Below the pieces are notes generated by a model. The model had not been told where the DNA came from and ran no database searches. It saw only the letters and a program-made list of their open reading frames with translations. From JAAZPT01 sp964544955 (lineage in GTDB: Bacteria > Bacillota > Clostridia > Christensenellales > Aristaeellaceae): DNA of 53,619 nt. The stretch lies in contig CAZJEB010000010.1 in assembly GCA_964544955.1 (NCBI GenBank), positions 1 through 53,619 on the forward strand, read 5' to 3'. The position numbers and the translations under genes were made by a program. Numbering within the stretch: the first letter of the stretch is position 1; every line of letters starts with the position of its first letter. This document shows positions 43,591-52,120 of the stretch, piece by piece.

Positions 43591-44104
43591 GTAGCGGTGG
43601 GTATTCTTTTATTTCCACCGCCTTTAAATATGGGTACCTTGTTTGAAGTTCCTCATATATATCAAACACGCCTACAACCTCAACATAGTTGCCAATTTTT
43701 GGATAATCCTCGGGGTATTTTAAGCTTTCATCAAAAACAAACTCTATACCATTTTGGCAACAAGCTGTTGCATCGGATATTACTACATAGTGATAGTTTT
43801 TTTGAGTTAAGTCAAAAAAGTTAGAGCTATATGCACCGCCCATTTTTATTGTTTTACCCACATAATCCTTAGAGTTGGCAAGCATGTTATACACTTCACC
43901 AAACACCATTGTGCTGCTTAGCTTAGTTAAATCCACATCTATAGTATAGGGTTCTTTAGCCTCTATCCTAACCGGTGGTTTTGTTGCTTGAGGCTCCTCT
44001 GTTGCACTTGGAGCAGCGGCTTCAAGTATTTCGTTTACGCTAGAGGCACTTGCAAATGTAAAGCTTAGGCTTAGCACCATTAAAATTGCTAAAAGTTTTT
44101 TCAT
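43586..44104 (-). CDS. Secreted protein of the zinc operon, OB-fold-like
   Basis: The 172-aa protein has a signal peptide (about 1-20), a Pro/Thr/Ala spacer and a folded domain (about 55-170). That domain has the beta pattern KDYVGKTIKMGGAYSS, the motif DATACCQNGIEFVF with paired Cys, and NYVEVVGVFDIYEE. The pattern suggests an OB-like fold. Similar small secreted proteins occur with zinc ABC genes in Firmicutes, but the function is not established. Its ATG overlaps the ZnuB stop (ATGA), so it is translationally coupled. Confidence 0.75.
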   Translation of the reverse strand: MKKLLAILMVLSLSFTFASASSVNEILEAAAPSATEEPQATKPPVRIEAKEPYTIDVDLTKLSSTMVFGEVYNMLANSKDYVGKTIKMGGAYSSNFFDLTQKNYHYVVISDATACCQNGIEFVFDESLKYPEDYPKIGNYVEVVGVFDIYEELQTRYPYLKAVEIKEYPPLQ

Positions 44105-44961
44105 AGTTTTCCTCCCTTAAGCACTCCTGCCAAGGAGAACAGTGCAAAGGTTGCAATATTTACCACAACTATTGTTGACCCTACTGGCGTTCCTGCTAAA
44201 ATTGAAATTATTATACCTAGTGCTGCAGCTATTACAGATATTATAGCCGCACATATTGTTACCGATTTAAAGCTTTTAAATACCCTCATTGCCGATAAGG
44301 CTGGGAATATTATAAGGGCTGATATTAACAAGGAGCCTACAAGGTTTATAGCCAAAACTATAATTATGGCTGTAACAACTGCAATTAGCAGGTTGTAGGC
44401 CTTTGCCTTTGTACCTGTTGCCACTGCAAAATCCTCATCAAAGGTAACTGCAAATATCTTGTTATAAAACAATATAAACAGCACTACTACTATTATGGAC
44501 AATATTATAGAAATCCAAACATCAGATGGTTTTAAAGTTAATATGGATGTGGATCCAAACAATGTTGTACATACATCCCCGGATATGTTTGCCGATGATG
44601 CAAATAAGTTTAGCACCAAGTAACCTATGGCCAACGATCCAACGGATATCATGGCCACAGAGGCATCGCCCTTTATTTTAGCGTTTTGGCTACTGCTTAA
44701 TATTATTATTGCACACAGCACAGTTACAGGTATTGCAAGGTACATATTGTTTGATAGCTTTAATACCGATGCTATTGATACTGCCCCAAAGGCTACATGG
44801 CTAAGGCCATCGCCTATAAATGAAAAGCGTTTTAGTACTAAGCTTACACCTAATAATGATGCACAAAGGGCAATAAGCACACCCACAATAAGGGCATAGC
44901 GTACAAAGGGGTATTGAAAATATAAACTAAGTTTTTCAAACATGCTATTAAACTCAAGCAT
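44101..44961 (-). CDS. znuB: Zinc/manganese ABC transporter permease (ZnuB type)
   Basis: The 286-aa protein is an ABC-3 family permease with eight or nine helices. Patterns include LLGVSLVLKRFSFIGDGLSHVAFG near the N-terminus (read as two overlapping blocks) and the coupling region around ALIIFPALSAMRVFKSFK. I take ATG 44961, eight bases after AGGGGG; a GTG at 44970 overlaps that site. The start overlaps the ZnuC stop, so the genes are coupled. It moves Zn2+ (possibly Mn2+) inward. Confidence 0.92.
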   Translation of the reverse strand: MLEFNSMFEKLSLYFQYPFVRYALIVGVLIALCASLLGVSLVLKRFSFIGDGLSHVAFGAVSIASVLKLSNNMYLAIPVTVLCAIIILSSSQNAKIKGDASVAMISVGSLAIGYLVLNLFASSANISGDVCTTLFGSTSILTLKPSDVWISIILSIIVVVLFILFYNKIFAVTFDEDFAVATGTKAKAYNLLIAVVTAIIIVLAINLVGSLLISALIIFPALSAMRVFKSFKSVTICAAIISVIAAALGIIISILAGTPVGSTIVVVNIATFALFSLAGVLKGGKL

Positions 44962-45673
44962 ATAGGGCACCCCCTTCCATCAAGGAAAAAGCTTTGCCCA
45001 CGTCGCTTTTTAAATAATCATCCTTTGTTCCAAAAAACAAGGGTTTATGGCTAATGTGCAGTATATGGCTTGCATATTTTATTGCCGCATTAAAATCGTG
45101 GGATATCATTATAATAGTAATTCCATATTCTTTATTCAATTTTTCAATAAGTTGGTACATTTCAAGGGTAACCTTTGGGTCTAGGCCTGATACAGGCTCA
45201 TCTAAAAGCAAAATCTTTTGTGTTGCACACAAGGCTCTTGCAAGCAGTACCCTTTGTTGTTGCCCGCCAGATAGTTCCCTATAACAACTATTCTGTAGGT
45301 TCAGTATGCCCATTTTATCCAAATTTTCTTTAGCTTTTTGTTTGTCCACCTTGCTAAAGAAAGGTTTTAAGCCCTTTTGGTTAAGTGTGCCCGATAGCAC
45401 AATTTCCATTACAGAGGCTGGAAAATCCTTTTGTACTTGGGTTTGCTGAGGCATATATCCAATTTGGTTGGGCTTTAATCCGCCACCTGTAAGGATTTCC
45501 CCTGATATAGGGCTTTTAAGCCTTAGTATGGTTTTCATAAGTGTACTTTTGCCTGATCCATTTTCACCAACTATACACAGGTAATCCCCGGTATTTACTG
45601 TAAAGTTTAGGCCTTCAACCACTGTTACGCCATCATAGCCAAGGGAAAGGTCCTTACAGGTAAGCAATGTCAT
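44954..45673 (-). CDS. znuC: Zinc/manganese ABC transporter ATPase (ZnuC type)
   Basis: The 239-aa ATPase has Walker A GENGSGKST (about 36-44), signature LSGGQQQRVLLARAL (about 134-148) and Walker B ILLLDEPVSGLD. The order of motifs and the small size are those of metal importers. It lies 16 bp after the ZnuA gene and overlaps the permease start. Confidence 0.94.
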   Translation of the reverse strand: MTLLTCKDLSLGYDGVTVVEGLNFTVNTGDYLCIVGENGSGKSTLMKTILRLKSPISGEILTGGGLKPNQIGYMPQQTQVQKDFPASVMEIVLSGTLNQKGLKPFFSKVDKQKAKENLDKMGILNLQNSCYRELSGGQQQRVLLARALCATQKILLLDEPVSGLDPKVTLEMYQLIEKLNKEYGITIIMISHDFNAAIKYASHILHISHKPLFFGTKDDYLKSDVGKAFSLMEGGALYA

Positions 45674-45689
45674 AAATAATCCTCTATTC

Positions 45690-46910
45690 TTAGTTTAATG
45701 CGTTCTTTAATACTTCCAAGTTATCCCTCATAATGCCCAAATATGTGTTATCAAGGTCGTTTGCAGTTATAGATTGCATACTATTAAGTACTAATTCCTT
45801 TTGGTTTTTATCCTTTGTATTTTGTATAACTGTTTCCGCAATTTTATGGTTTGCCCCCTCCATTGTCATAACACTTTTTAGGCCCAATTCATCAACCTTG
45901 TTTGCAAGGAATATAACTGTTTCAAAGCTTGCCTCAGTTTCGGCAGAGCAGCCTGTAAAAGCAGCATAATATGTTATACCATAATCATCAGCCAAGTAAC
46001 GGAAGGGGAAACGGTCACCAAATAGTATTGTTTTTGTTTTAGCAGAATCAACTGCAGCCTTATATTCACCATCAAGGGCGTCAAGTTCACCAATGTAAGC
46101 CACTGCGTTTTTAGCATACATATCGGCATTTGCAGGGTCAACTTCACCAAGCACCCTTGCAATATAGCCAACAACTATTTTAGCATTTTTTAAAGATAGC
46201 CATACATGCTCATCAACGTGACTGTGCTCGTGATGTTCGTCATGTTCGTGATCATGGTCATCATGGGCTTCTTCGCCCTCGTGGTCGTGGTCATCATGAG
46301 CTTCTTCACCCTCGTGGTCATGGTCATCATGAGCTTCTTCGCCCTCGTGGTCATGGGCATCATGGGCTTCTTCACCCTCGTGGTCATGGTCATCATGAGC
46401 TTCTTCACCTTCGTGGTCATGGTCCTCATGGACTTCTTCACCTTCGTGGTCGTGGTCATCATGAGCTTCTTCGCCCTCGTGGTCATGGTCATCATGGTCA
46501 TGATCATGGGGTGTTTCTTGCATGCCCTCTACAACTTTTTCATTTTGAACTAAATCGCCAAGTACATCAACAAGGTCAATAACTACAAGGTTTTTGTTAA
46601 GTGCTGCATCCACAACATCATCAACCCAACCATCACTTACTCCACCAACATGTATAAATACATCGGCCATGGATATTTTAATAATATCATCAGCGGTTGG
46701 TTGATAGTTATGTAGGTCAACCCCCTTATCCAAAAGCAGTGTGATATTGGCATTTTTAGCGTTTTCGCCTAAAACTTGCCTAACCCAATCATACTGTGGA
46801 AATATTGTTGTAACGATATTTAATTTTTTAGGCTCACTAGCCATTGCAGGGCTTGCCACCAAGCCAAAAACCATAATTAAAGCGCATAATATAGATAATA
46901 ATTTTTTCAT
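45690..46910 (-). CDS. znuA: Zinc-binding protein ZnuA with an expanded His/acidic repeat
   Basis: The 406-aa protein starts at ATG 46910 after GGAGG; the TTG at 46925 lies in the ribosome site. It has a signal peptide and the cluster A-I metal-binding fold, with LHNYQPTADD and DEHVWLSLKNAK carrying ligand His residues. Between the two, the usual His loop is extended by seven near-identical 11-residue units (HDDHDHEGEEA) plus a partial eighth. It captures zinc outside the cell and delivers it to ZnuBC. The long loop could store or buffer zinc. No lipobox Cys is evident. Confidence 0.93.
   Translation of the reverse strand: MKKLLSILCALIMVFGLVASPAMASEPKKLNIVTTIFPQYDWVRQVLGENAKNANITLLLDKGVDLHNYQPTADDIIKISMADVFIHVGGVSDGWVDDVVDAALNKNLVVIDLVDVLGDLVQNEKVVEGMQETPHDHDHDDHDHEGEEAHDDHDHEGEEVHEDHDHEGEEAHDDHDHEGEEAHDAHDHEGEEAHDDHDHEGEEAHDDHDHEGEEAHDDHDHEHDEHHEHSHVDEHVWLSLKNAKIVVGYIARVLGEVDPANADMYAKNAVAYIGELDALDGEYKAAVDSAKTKTILFGDRFPFRYLADDYGITYYAAFTGCSAETEASFETVIFLANKVDELGLKSVMTMEGANHKIAETVIQNTKDKNQKELVLNSMQSITANDLDNTYLGIMRDNLEVLKNALN
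46246..46509 (-). repeat. 33-bp tandem repeats encoding the His/acidic loop of ZnuA
   Basis: Seven copies of a 33-bp unit, one unit per 11 residues, plus a partial copy. Copies differ by a few bases (two contain A-to-V or D-to-E/A changes), so the array is likely to vary in copy number by slippage or recombination. Confidence 0.9.
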
Positions 46911-46960
46911 TATATTTTCCTCCAAATTTTAATTTACATAAGTTAAACCATATGTAAAAC

Positions 46961-47281
46961 TCAATCCAGAAGTTTCACCTTTAATGATACGGGGCTTATA
47001 CTCTCTTGGTATAAATCCTCCACCTTAATATTTACAAGGCTTGCCTTAAACAGGAAAAAACTAACAATTAGTATGCCCACAAAAGCCATAAACTGGCCAA
47101 TAATCCCCAAGCACACTTCCATATGCTTGCAAGGTTCACAGTTTTGGTGCACGCACCTATGCTCACTTTCTACCACAACATAGGTAAAGGAAGTTAGCAT
47201 AAAGGCGATTAGCGCAAGGCTAATTAAGGCAAACAAGGCTTTGTTCCGCTTTTTATACTGCATTACCGTTTGTTTAAACAT
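46961..47281 (-). CDS. Small Cys/His membrane protein, first gene of the zinc operon
   Basis: The 106-aa protein has two membrane helices (about 15-36 and 59-80). Between them is a short extracytoplasmic loop with four Cys and two His (EHRCVHQNCEPCKHMEVC), a likely metal or disulfide site. The start follows GGAGGG. It is 50 bp upstream of znuA on the same strand behind a consensus promoter with a palindrome. A role in zinc sensing or delivery is inferred from context only. Confidence 0.75.
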   Translation of the reverse strand: MFKQTVMQYKKRNKALFALISLALIAFMLTSFTYVVVESEHRCVHQNCEPCKHMEVCLGIIGQFMAFVGILIVSFFLFKASLVNIKVEDLYQESISPVSLKVKLLD

Positions 47282-47303
47282 TTATACCCTCCCTCCTGCA
47301 TTA

Positions 47304-47322
47304 TTTGCAAATGACTTGCAAA
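47304..47322. promoter_or_regulatory. Palindrome at the start of the zinc operon (candidate Zur/AdcR-like site)
   Basis: TTTGCAA and TTGCAAA form perfect 7-bp arms around 5 bases, located at the predicted transcription start, just after the -10 box. A zinc-responsive repressor is the natural candidate. Confidence 0.6.
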
Positions 47323-47325
47323 TTA

Positions 47326-47354
47326 ATTATAAATTGATAAACCGCGTTTGTCAA
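47326..47354 (-). promoter_or_regulatory. Sigma-A promoter of the zinc operon
   Basis: On the minus strand perfect TTGACA, 17 bases, then perfect TATAAT. Confidence 0.85.
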
Positions 47355-47793
47355 TGGTTTACAAGCAAGCCCACTTATTAAATGGGCGCAATATCAGGGG
47401 TTTGGGGCTTGTAAAAACATGATTAGTGCAAGGGGGGATAATACAATCTATTCACTTTTTGAATACATTGTATTATTTATTGATATACATCAAAACCCTT
47501 GTAAATATTGAATTGTGATGTGTTATTTGTTATATTAAGGATAGTATTTGATATGTAATAAAAGGTTACATGTATTAATATACTAATCGTTGTATATTTG
47601 TTAGTATTTTTTTGCAAAACCACAAAAGCCTTGAAAACTTAATAAAAACGCACCCTTGTTAAAATTTGTATTAAGGTACGTTTATTTATTTTACCCAAAA
47701 TCCATTCATTTAATGAAAGATACTATTGTTATTTAGGAATTTTTACCTTTGGAGGGTTTAACATTCCATAATTTATAAAAAGGAGAACTTGTT
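47355..47793. other. Intergenic region before the amidohydrolase-TRAP operon
   Basis: This AT-rich gap of about 440 bp lies between the zinc promoter and the amidohydrolase gene. It contains the long palindrome at 47438-47476, a smaller one (TTCATT-T-AATGAA, 47705-47717) and the GGAG ribosome site of the next gene. I see no ORF and no recognised riboswitch. Confidence 0.5.
47438..47476. promoter_or_regulatory. Near-perfect 17-bp inverted repeat
   Basis: ATAATACAATCTATTCA pairs with TGAATACATTGTATTAT around a 5-base spacer with one mismatch. It is about 320 bp before the amidohydrolase. It may be an operator or the stem of a small RNA. Confidence 0.5.
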
Positions 47794-49167
47794 ATGAAAA
47801 AGGAGCTATTAATAAAAAATGGCACAGTTGTTTTAACAACAGGAAACATTAAAATGGATATCGCTGTAAATGGCGGTAAAATCGACAGCTTGCTTCAGCC
47901 TGGCAGCTACGATGAAACTAATTTTGAAAACACTTATGACGCAAAAGGAAATTTTGTTATTCCTGGTTGTGTAGATGGGCATACTCACCCTATGGACCCA
48001 GGCTTTACAGAAAGAGAAGATTTTGAACATGCAACAATGGCTGCAGCTGTAGCTGGTTTAACAACAATTGTAGACCATCACCGTACAAAACCCGCTGTTT
48101 ATTCAGTAGAACCATTGTTGGAAAAAATTGCTTACCTTGAAACAAAATCTGGTGTGGATTTCGGTTTAAAGGGTGGAATATCACCTGAAAACACTAAGGA
48201 ACTTGAAGCCATGTGGAAAGAAGGAATTACCGGCTTTAAAACATTCACATGCGATTTGCACGGCGTTAAAGCAATGCACACAAGTTTCCTTATGGAGTCC
48301 TTTACCGAAGTTGCTCGTCTTGACGGTACCGTTTTAATACACTGCGAAGATAATGGAATTTGTGATTATAACGAAAGAAAACTAAAGGCTGAAGGCAGAA
48401 CCGATTTTGAATCCCAATGGGAATGGCGCTCAAAATTAGCAGAACGCGTGGCAGTTAGAACTGTTATAGAAGTTGCAAAGGAAACAAAATGCCGTACCGT
48501 TATAGCCCATGTTAGTCAACCTGAATTATTAAGGGAAATTGCTGAAGCTAGGGAAGAGGGTTATGAAATATACGCTGAATCCTGCCCTCATTATTTTTAC
48601 TTAACACCTGAAGATTTAAAGAAAAAAGGACCATGGGTTAAATTTACACCTCCAATGAATACAGAGGAAAATAGACTTGAACTTTGGAAGCTATTTAATT
48701 TAGGTTATGTTACAACAATAGGTTCTGACCACTGCCCTTATGAAAAACATATAAAAGAACCAGGGCTAAAAAATATATGGGATGCTCCAAATGGAATACC
48801 AGGAATTGATACTTCCCTTAAACTTATGCTAAATGGTGTTAGTCAAGGCCATACTAGTATAAACCGCGTTGTTGAGTGCATGAGCGAAAATCCAGCAAAA
48901 GTTTATGGCTTATATCCACAAAAAGGTAACTTAATGCCTGGTGCTGATGCAGATATCGTTATTGTTGATATGAACAAGGAACAAACAATTAAAAATGAAG
49001 ATGTAATATCCAAGTGTAAATGGAGCCCCTTTGATGGTACACATATTAAGGGTATACCAGTAGCAACTTTTTTGAGGGGTAAACTTGTTGCTAAAGATGG
49101 TAAATTTGTTGGAGAAATAGGTTTTGGAAAATATATTCGTCGCACAAAGCCAAGTATTAAACTTTAA
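47794..49167 (+). CDS. Cyclic amidohydrolase (dihydroorotase/allantoinase/hydantoinase family)
   Basis: The 457-aa enzyme belongs to the two-metal cyclic amidohydrolases. All metal ligands are visible: His63 and His65 (DGHTHP), the carboxylated Lys149 (GFKTF), His182 (IHCEDN), His238 (AHVSQ) and Asp311 (GSDHCPY). These enzymes open cyclic amides such as hydantoins, dihydropyrimidines or allantoin. The exact ring cannot be decided. It is first in an operon with a TRAP importer, 36 bp before the DctP gene, so the importer likely supplies its substrate. Codon use is richer in CCT/GGA forms than the neighbouring clusters, which hints at separate ancestry. Confidence 0.9.
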   Translation: MKKELLIKNGTVVLTTGNIKMDIAVNGGKIDSLLQPGSYDETNFENTYDAKGNFVIPGCVDGHTHPMDPGFTEREDFEHATMAAAVAGLTTIVDHHRTKPAVYSVEPLLEKIAYLETKSGVDFGLKGGISPENTKELEAMWKEGITGFKTFTCDLHGVKAMHTSFLMESFTEVARLDGTVLIHCEDNGICDYNERKLKAEGRTDFESQWEWRSKLAERVAVRTVIEVAKETKCRTVIAHVSQPELLREIAEAREEGYEIYAESCPHYFYLTPEDLKKKGPWVKFTPPMNTEENRLELWKLFNLGYVTTIGSDHCPYEKHIKEPGLKNIWDAPNGIPGIDTSLKLMLNGVSQGHTSINRVVECMSENPAKVYGLYPQKGNLMPGADADIVIVDMNKEQTIKNEDVISKCKWSPFDGTHIKGIPVATFLRGKLVAKDGKFVGEIGFGKYIRRTKPSIKL

Positions 49168-49203
49168 GCATATAAATGCTTTAAATATTAGGAGGAGAAA
49201 ATT

Positions 49204-50232
49204 ATGAAAAAGTTTTTAGGCGGAGTAGCCATGTTACTAGTGCTAATGGTGCTTATTACATCATTTAGCCGACTTGCCCTAGCACAACAGAAAGTTATTA
49301 TGAAAATAAGCCACGTTTCTGCACCTGGTAGCGCAAGGGACCTCGGTTGCCTCAAAATTAAAGAGGTTGTTGAGGAAATGACAAACGGTTTAGTTGAGTG
49401 TCAAGTTTATCCATCATCTCAATTAGGTGGCCAACGTGACCAAGTTGAAGGTGTTCAGTTCGGTACAATTGAATGTGTTGTTGTTCCTACATCATACTTA
49501 GGCGGAATATCTGAAATGATGACACTACTTGATACCCCTTACTTGTTACCTGAGGATCCAGAAAAGCTTTATGAGTTCTATCAATCTGATGCTGCACGCG
49601 CTTTGATGGACACCACATTAAGCAAAGGTATTTTAACACAAGAAATATGGCAAACAGGTTATAAAGCATGGTCCGCTAACAAACCAATACTTCTACCAAG
49701 CGATTTGAATGGTTTAAAAGTTAGAGTTATGAACTCCCCAATTTTATTTAAACAAGCTGAAGCTTTAGGCGCAGTTGGTATAACAATGGACTTTGGCGAA
49801 ACCTATGGCGCGCTTCAAAACAAAGCTATTGACGGCCAAGAAAACCCCATTGATACAATTTATGATATGAAATTCCATGAAGTTCAAACAGATATAACTG
49901 TTACAAACCACTCCTGTTTAGACCAAGTTGTTATGATAAACAAAAATTGGTTTGATAGGCAAAGCCAAGAAGTTAAGGATGCTGTAGTGGAAGGCGTACG
50001 CCAAGGTGGTAGAGTATGTTTAGAAAAAACATTGGAACTTATTGAAAAAGATACTCAACTTATACTAGATACAGGCAAAACCAACATTCACTATTTGAAC
50101 GACGAACAAAAAGCCGCCTGGTTAGAAGCCGTTGTTCCAGTAAAGGAATTTGCACGTACAAGCCAAGGCGCTGAAGGCGAAAAACTTTACGATATGATAG
50201 TTGCTGAATGCGAAAGAATTTTGGCCGAATAA
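49204..50232 (+). CDS. TRAP transporter substrate-binding protein (DctP family)
   Basis: The 342-aa protein has a signal peptide (about 1-27) and the DctP fold. Its pattern DLNGLKVRVMNSPI holds the conserved Arg that binds a carboxylate of the ligand, and the IDGQENPIDTIYDMKFHEVQ region is typical. It captures a carboxylated compound outside the membrane. The ribosome site is GGAGGAG. A long hairpin separates it from the DctQ gene, which may keep its mRNA more abundant. Confidence 0.92.
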   Translation: MKKFLGGVAMLLVLMVLITSFSRLALAQQKVIMKISHVSAPGSARDLGCLKIKEVVEEMTNGLVECQVYPSSQLGGQRDQVEGVQFGTIECVVVPTSYLGGISEMMTLLDTPYLLPEDPEKLYEFYQSDAARALMDTTLSKGILTQEIWQTGYKAWSANKPILLPSDLNGLKVRVMNSPILFKQAEALGAVGITMDFGETYGALQNKAIDGQENPIDTIYDMKFHEVQTDITVTNHSCLDQVVMINKNWFDRQSQEVKDAVVEGVRQGGRVCLEKTLELIEKDTQLILDTGKTNIHYLNDEQKAAWLEAVVPVKEFARTSQGAEGEKLYDMIVAECERILAE

Positions 50233-50240
50233 TTTGCCTT

Positions 50241-50276
50241 TATAAATAAGTGGGGGTACATCCCCCGCTTATTTAT
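50241..50276 (+). other. Strong hairpin between DctP and DctQ genes
   Basis: Arms of 16 bp with a single G-U pair (TATAAATAAG-TGGGGG against CCCCC-GCTTATTTATA) flank a 4-base loop. There is no T-run, so it is probably an mRNA-stabilising or partial-termination stem that sets a high DctP:DctQM ratio. Confidence 0.6.
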
Positions 50277-50300
50277 AAAAATAGGAAAGGAGCACACTGA

Positions 50301-50831
50301 ATGAAAAGCAATAAAATTTTAGCAACTTTAGATAAAATTACAGAAAATATAGAAAACTATGTTATGTCTTTTGGTTTAATGGCTATATCCGCAATAGTTT
50401 TTGCCAATGTTATTGCAAGGTATTTTTTCGCAACATCCTTTGCATGGTCTGAAGAATTATCAAGGTATATAGTAGTTTGGATAACATTTTTAGGTATAAG
50501 CTCTTGCGCAAGGCATGATGCCCACGTTAAAGTTGACCTATTATCAAACATACTTAAAGGCAAGGCAAGAAAATATCACGATATTATTATAAACGCTCTT
50601 ATGGTTGTATTGTGTATATATATGACTTATATAAGTTTTACTTTTATGAGTTTACAATTTGTTGGTGGCAACACAAGCGTATCAATAGCCATACCAATAT
50701 GGACAATATACTTATCTACTTTTTTAGGTTTTTTACTCACAACATTTGCTTACTGCAAAAGGGTATATATGGGTATTAAAACATTAAATGAGGCTGAAAA
50801 AGTAGAATCACCCACAACAAATAACAATTAG
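50301..50831 (+). CDS. TRAP transporter small membrane subunit (DctQ family)
   Basis: The 176-aa protein has four membrane helices and the DctQ pattern (FANVIARYFFATSFAWSEEL and WITFLGISSCARHDAHVKVD). It forms the membrane complex with the DctM subunit and docks the binding protein. It starts after GGAAAGGAG and ends 16 bp before the next gene. Confidence 0.92.
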   Translation: MKSNKILATLDKITENIENYVMSFGLMAISAIVFANVIARYFFATSFAWSEELSRYIVVWITFLGISSCARHDAHVKVDLLSNILKGKARKYHDIIINALMVVLCIYMTYISFTFMSLQFVGGNTSVSIAIPIWTIYLSTFLGFLLTTFAYCKRVYMGIKTLNEAEKVESPTTNNN

Positions 50832-50847
50832 AGAGGATGGGATAAAT

Positions 50848-52116
50848 TTGACATTAGCTATTATTGTATTTTTTATAATGTTACTGCTTGGTTTCCCAAT
50901 TTTTGCCTCTATGTTAGTTCCATGTATAATGGCAATATTAGACCTTTTTGTAGGCATGAATATGGGTTTAGCAGTTCAAAGAATGGTTGGCGGTATTGAT
51001 ACATTTTCATTATTGTCCATTCCTTTCTTTATGTATGCTGCGGATATAATGTCCCAAGGCAAAATTGGGCAAAAACTTGTTAACTTTTCTAACGCCCTTG
51101 TTGGCCACTTCCATGGCGGTTTAGCAATTACAACAGTACTTGCCTGCACAATATTTGGTGCAATATCTGGCGCTGGCCCTGCAGCAATAGTTGCAATAGG
51201 CTTAATACTATACCCCGCCTTACAAGAACATGGTTATGGCGATAGTTTTGCTATTGGTTGTATTACATCTTCCAGCACACTTGCAATGCTTATACCACCA
51301 GGTATAGCCATGATACTTTACGGCGTTGCCGCCAATGTATCTGTTGGAAAATTGTTTATGTCTGGCTTATCCGTTGGAGTTTTTGTAGCAATATTATTTA
51401 GTATATATGTGCTTGTTGAGGCAATACGCCGCAAAATACCAAGGCAAAAAAGAGCAAGCTTTAAAGATATTTTAAAGGCTACAAAAGATGCTTTTTGGGC
51501 TTTAGGTTTACCCGCTATAATACTTATTGGTATATACGCTGGCGTTATGACCCCTACTGAAGCAGCAGCTGTTGCTGTCGCCTATGTTGTAATTGTAGAA
51601 TGCTTTATTTATAAAACAATAGGCTTTAAAGATTTATTTAAAATAGGTGTATCATCAGGCCGTATAGTTGCAATGATATTCGTTTTAATTGGTGCAGGCT
51701 CATTATTATCATGGGTTCTTACAGCTTCACAAATCCCACAAAAAATTGTACAATTAACTGCAGGCGTATCGCCCGGTATAATAATAACAATTATATGTGG
51801 AATTTTCCTAATTGCTGGTATGTTTATGGATCCAAACTCAATAGTTATAGTTCTTACCCCTTTAGTTTTACCCATGGCTAATTCTATAGGTATGGATTTA
51901 ATTCATTTAGGTATTATAATTGTTGTATGCTGTGCAATAGGTATGCTTACACCACCCTTTGGGCTTAATATATTCGTTTCCGTAGGAACGTTTAAAAAGT
52001 CCTACATGGAAGTTGTTAAGCCTTTGTTCCCCTATATAATTATTATGCTTGTTGCACTTATAGCTATTATATTAATACCTCAATTAGCTTTGTGGTTACC
52101 AAACAGTATGGGATAA
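50848..52116 (+). CDS. TRAP transporter large membrane subunit (DctM family)
   Basis: The 422-aa protein has about twelve helices and the DctM signatures GAISGAGPAAIVAIG, TSSSTLAMLIPPGIAMILYG and GVMTPTEAAAVAVAYV. It is the ion-coupled channel subunit that uses a Na+ gradient. The start is TTG, supported by GAGAGGAT a few bases upstream and by the hydrophobic first helix that follows. It is four bases upstream of the LysR gene. Confidence 0.94.
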   Translation: MTLAIIVFFIMLLLGFPIFASMLVPCIMAILDLFVGMNMGLAVQRMVGGIDTFSLLSIPFFMYAADIMSQGKIGQKLVNFSNALVGHFHGGLAITTVLACTIFGAISGAGPAAIVAIGLILYPALQEHGYGDSFAIGCITSSSTLAMLIPPGIAMILYGVAANVSVGKLFMSGLSVGVFVAILFSIYVLVEAIRRKIPRQKRASFKDILKATKDAFWALGLPAIILIGIYAGVMTPTEAAAVAVAYVVIVECFIYKTIGFKDLFKIGVSSGRIVAMIFVLIGAGSLLSWVLTASQIPQKIVQLTAGVSPGIIITIICGIFLIAGMFMDPNSIVIVLTPLVLPMANSIGMDLIHLGIIIVVCCAIGMLTPPFGLNIFVSVGTFKKSYMEVVKPLFPYIIIMLVALIAIILIPQLALWLPNSMG

Positions 52117-52120
52117 TAAA

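Noticed and set aside
46206..46553. 115-codon plus-strand frame with repeated hydrophobic segments, opposite the ZnuA repeat
   Set aside because: It is the antisense reading of the 33-bp His/acidic repeats; it has no ribosome site or promoter, and its composition follows from the repeat.
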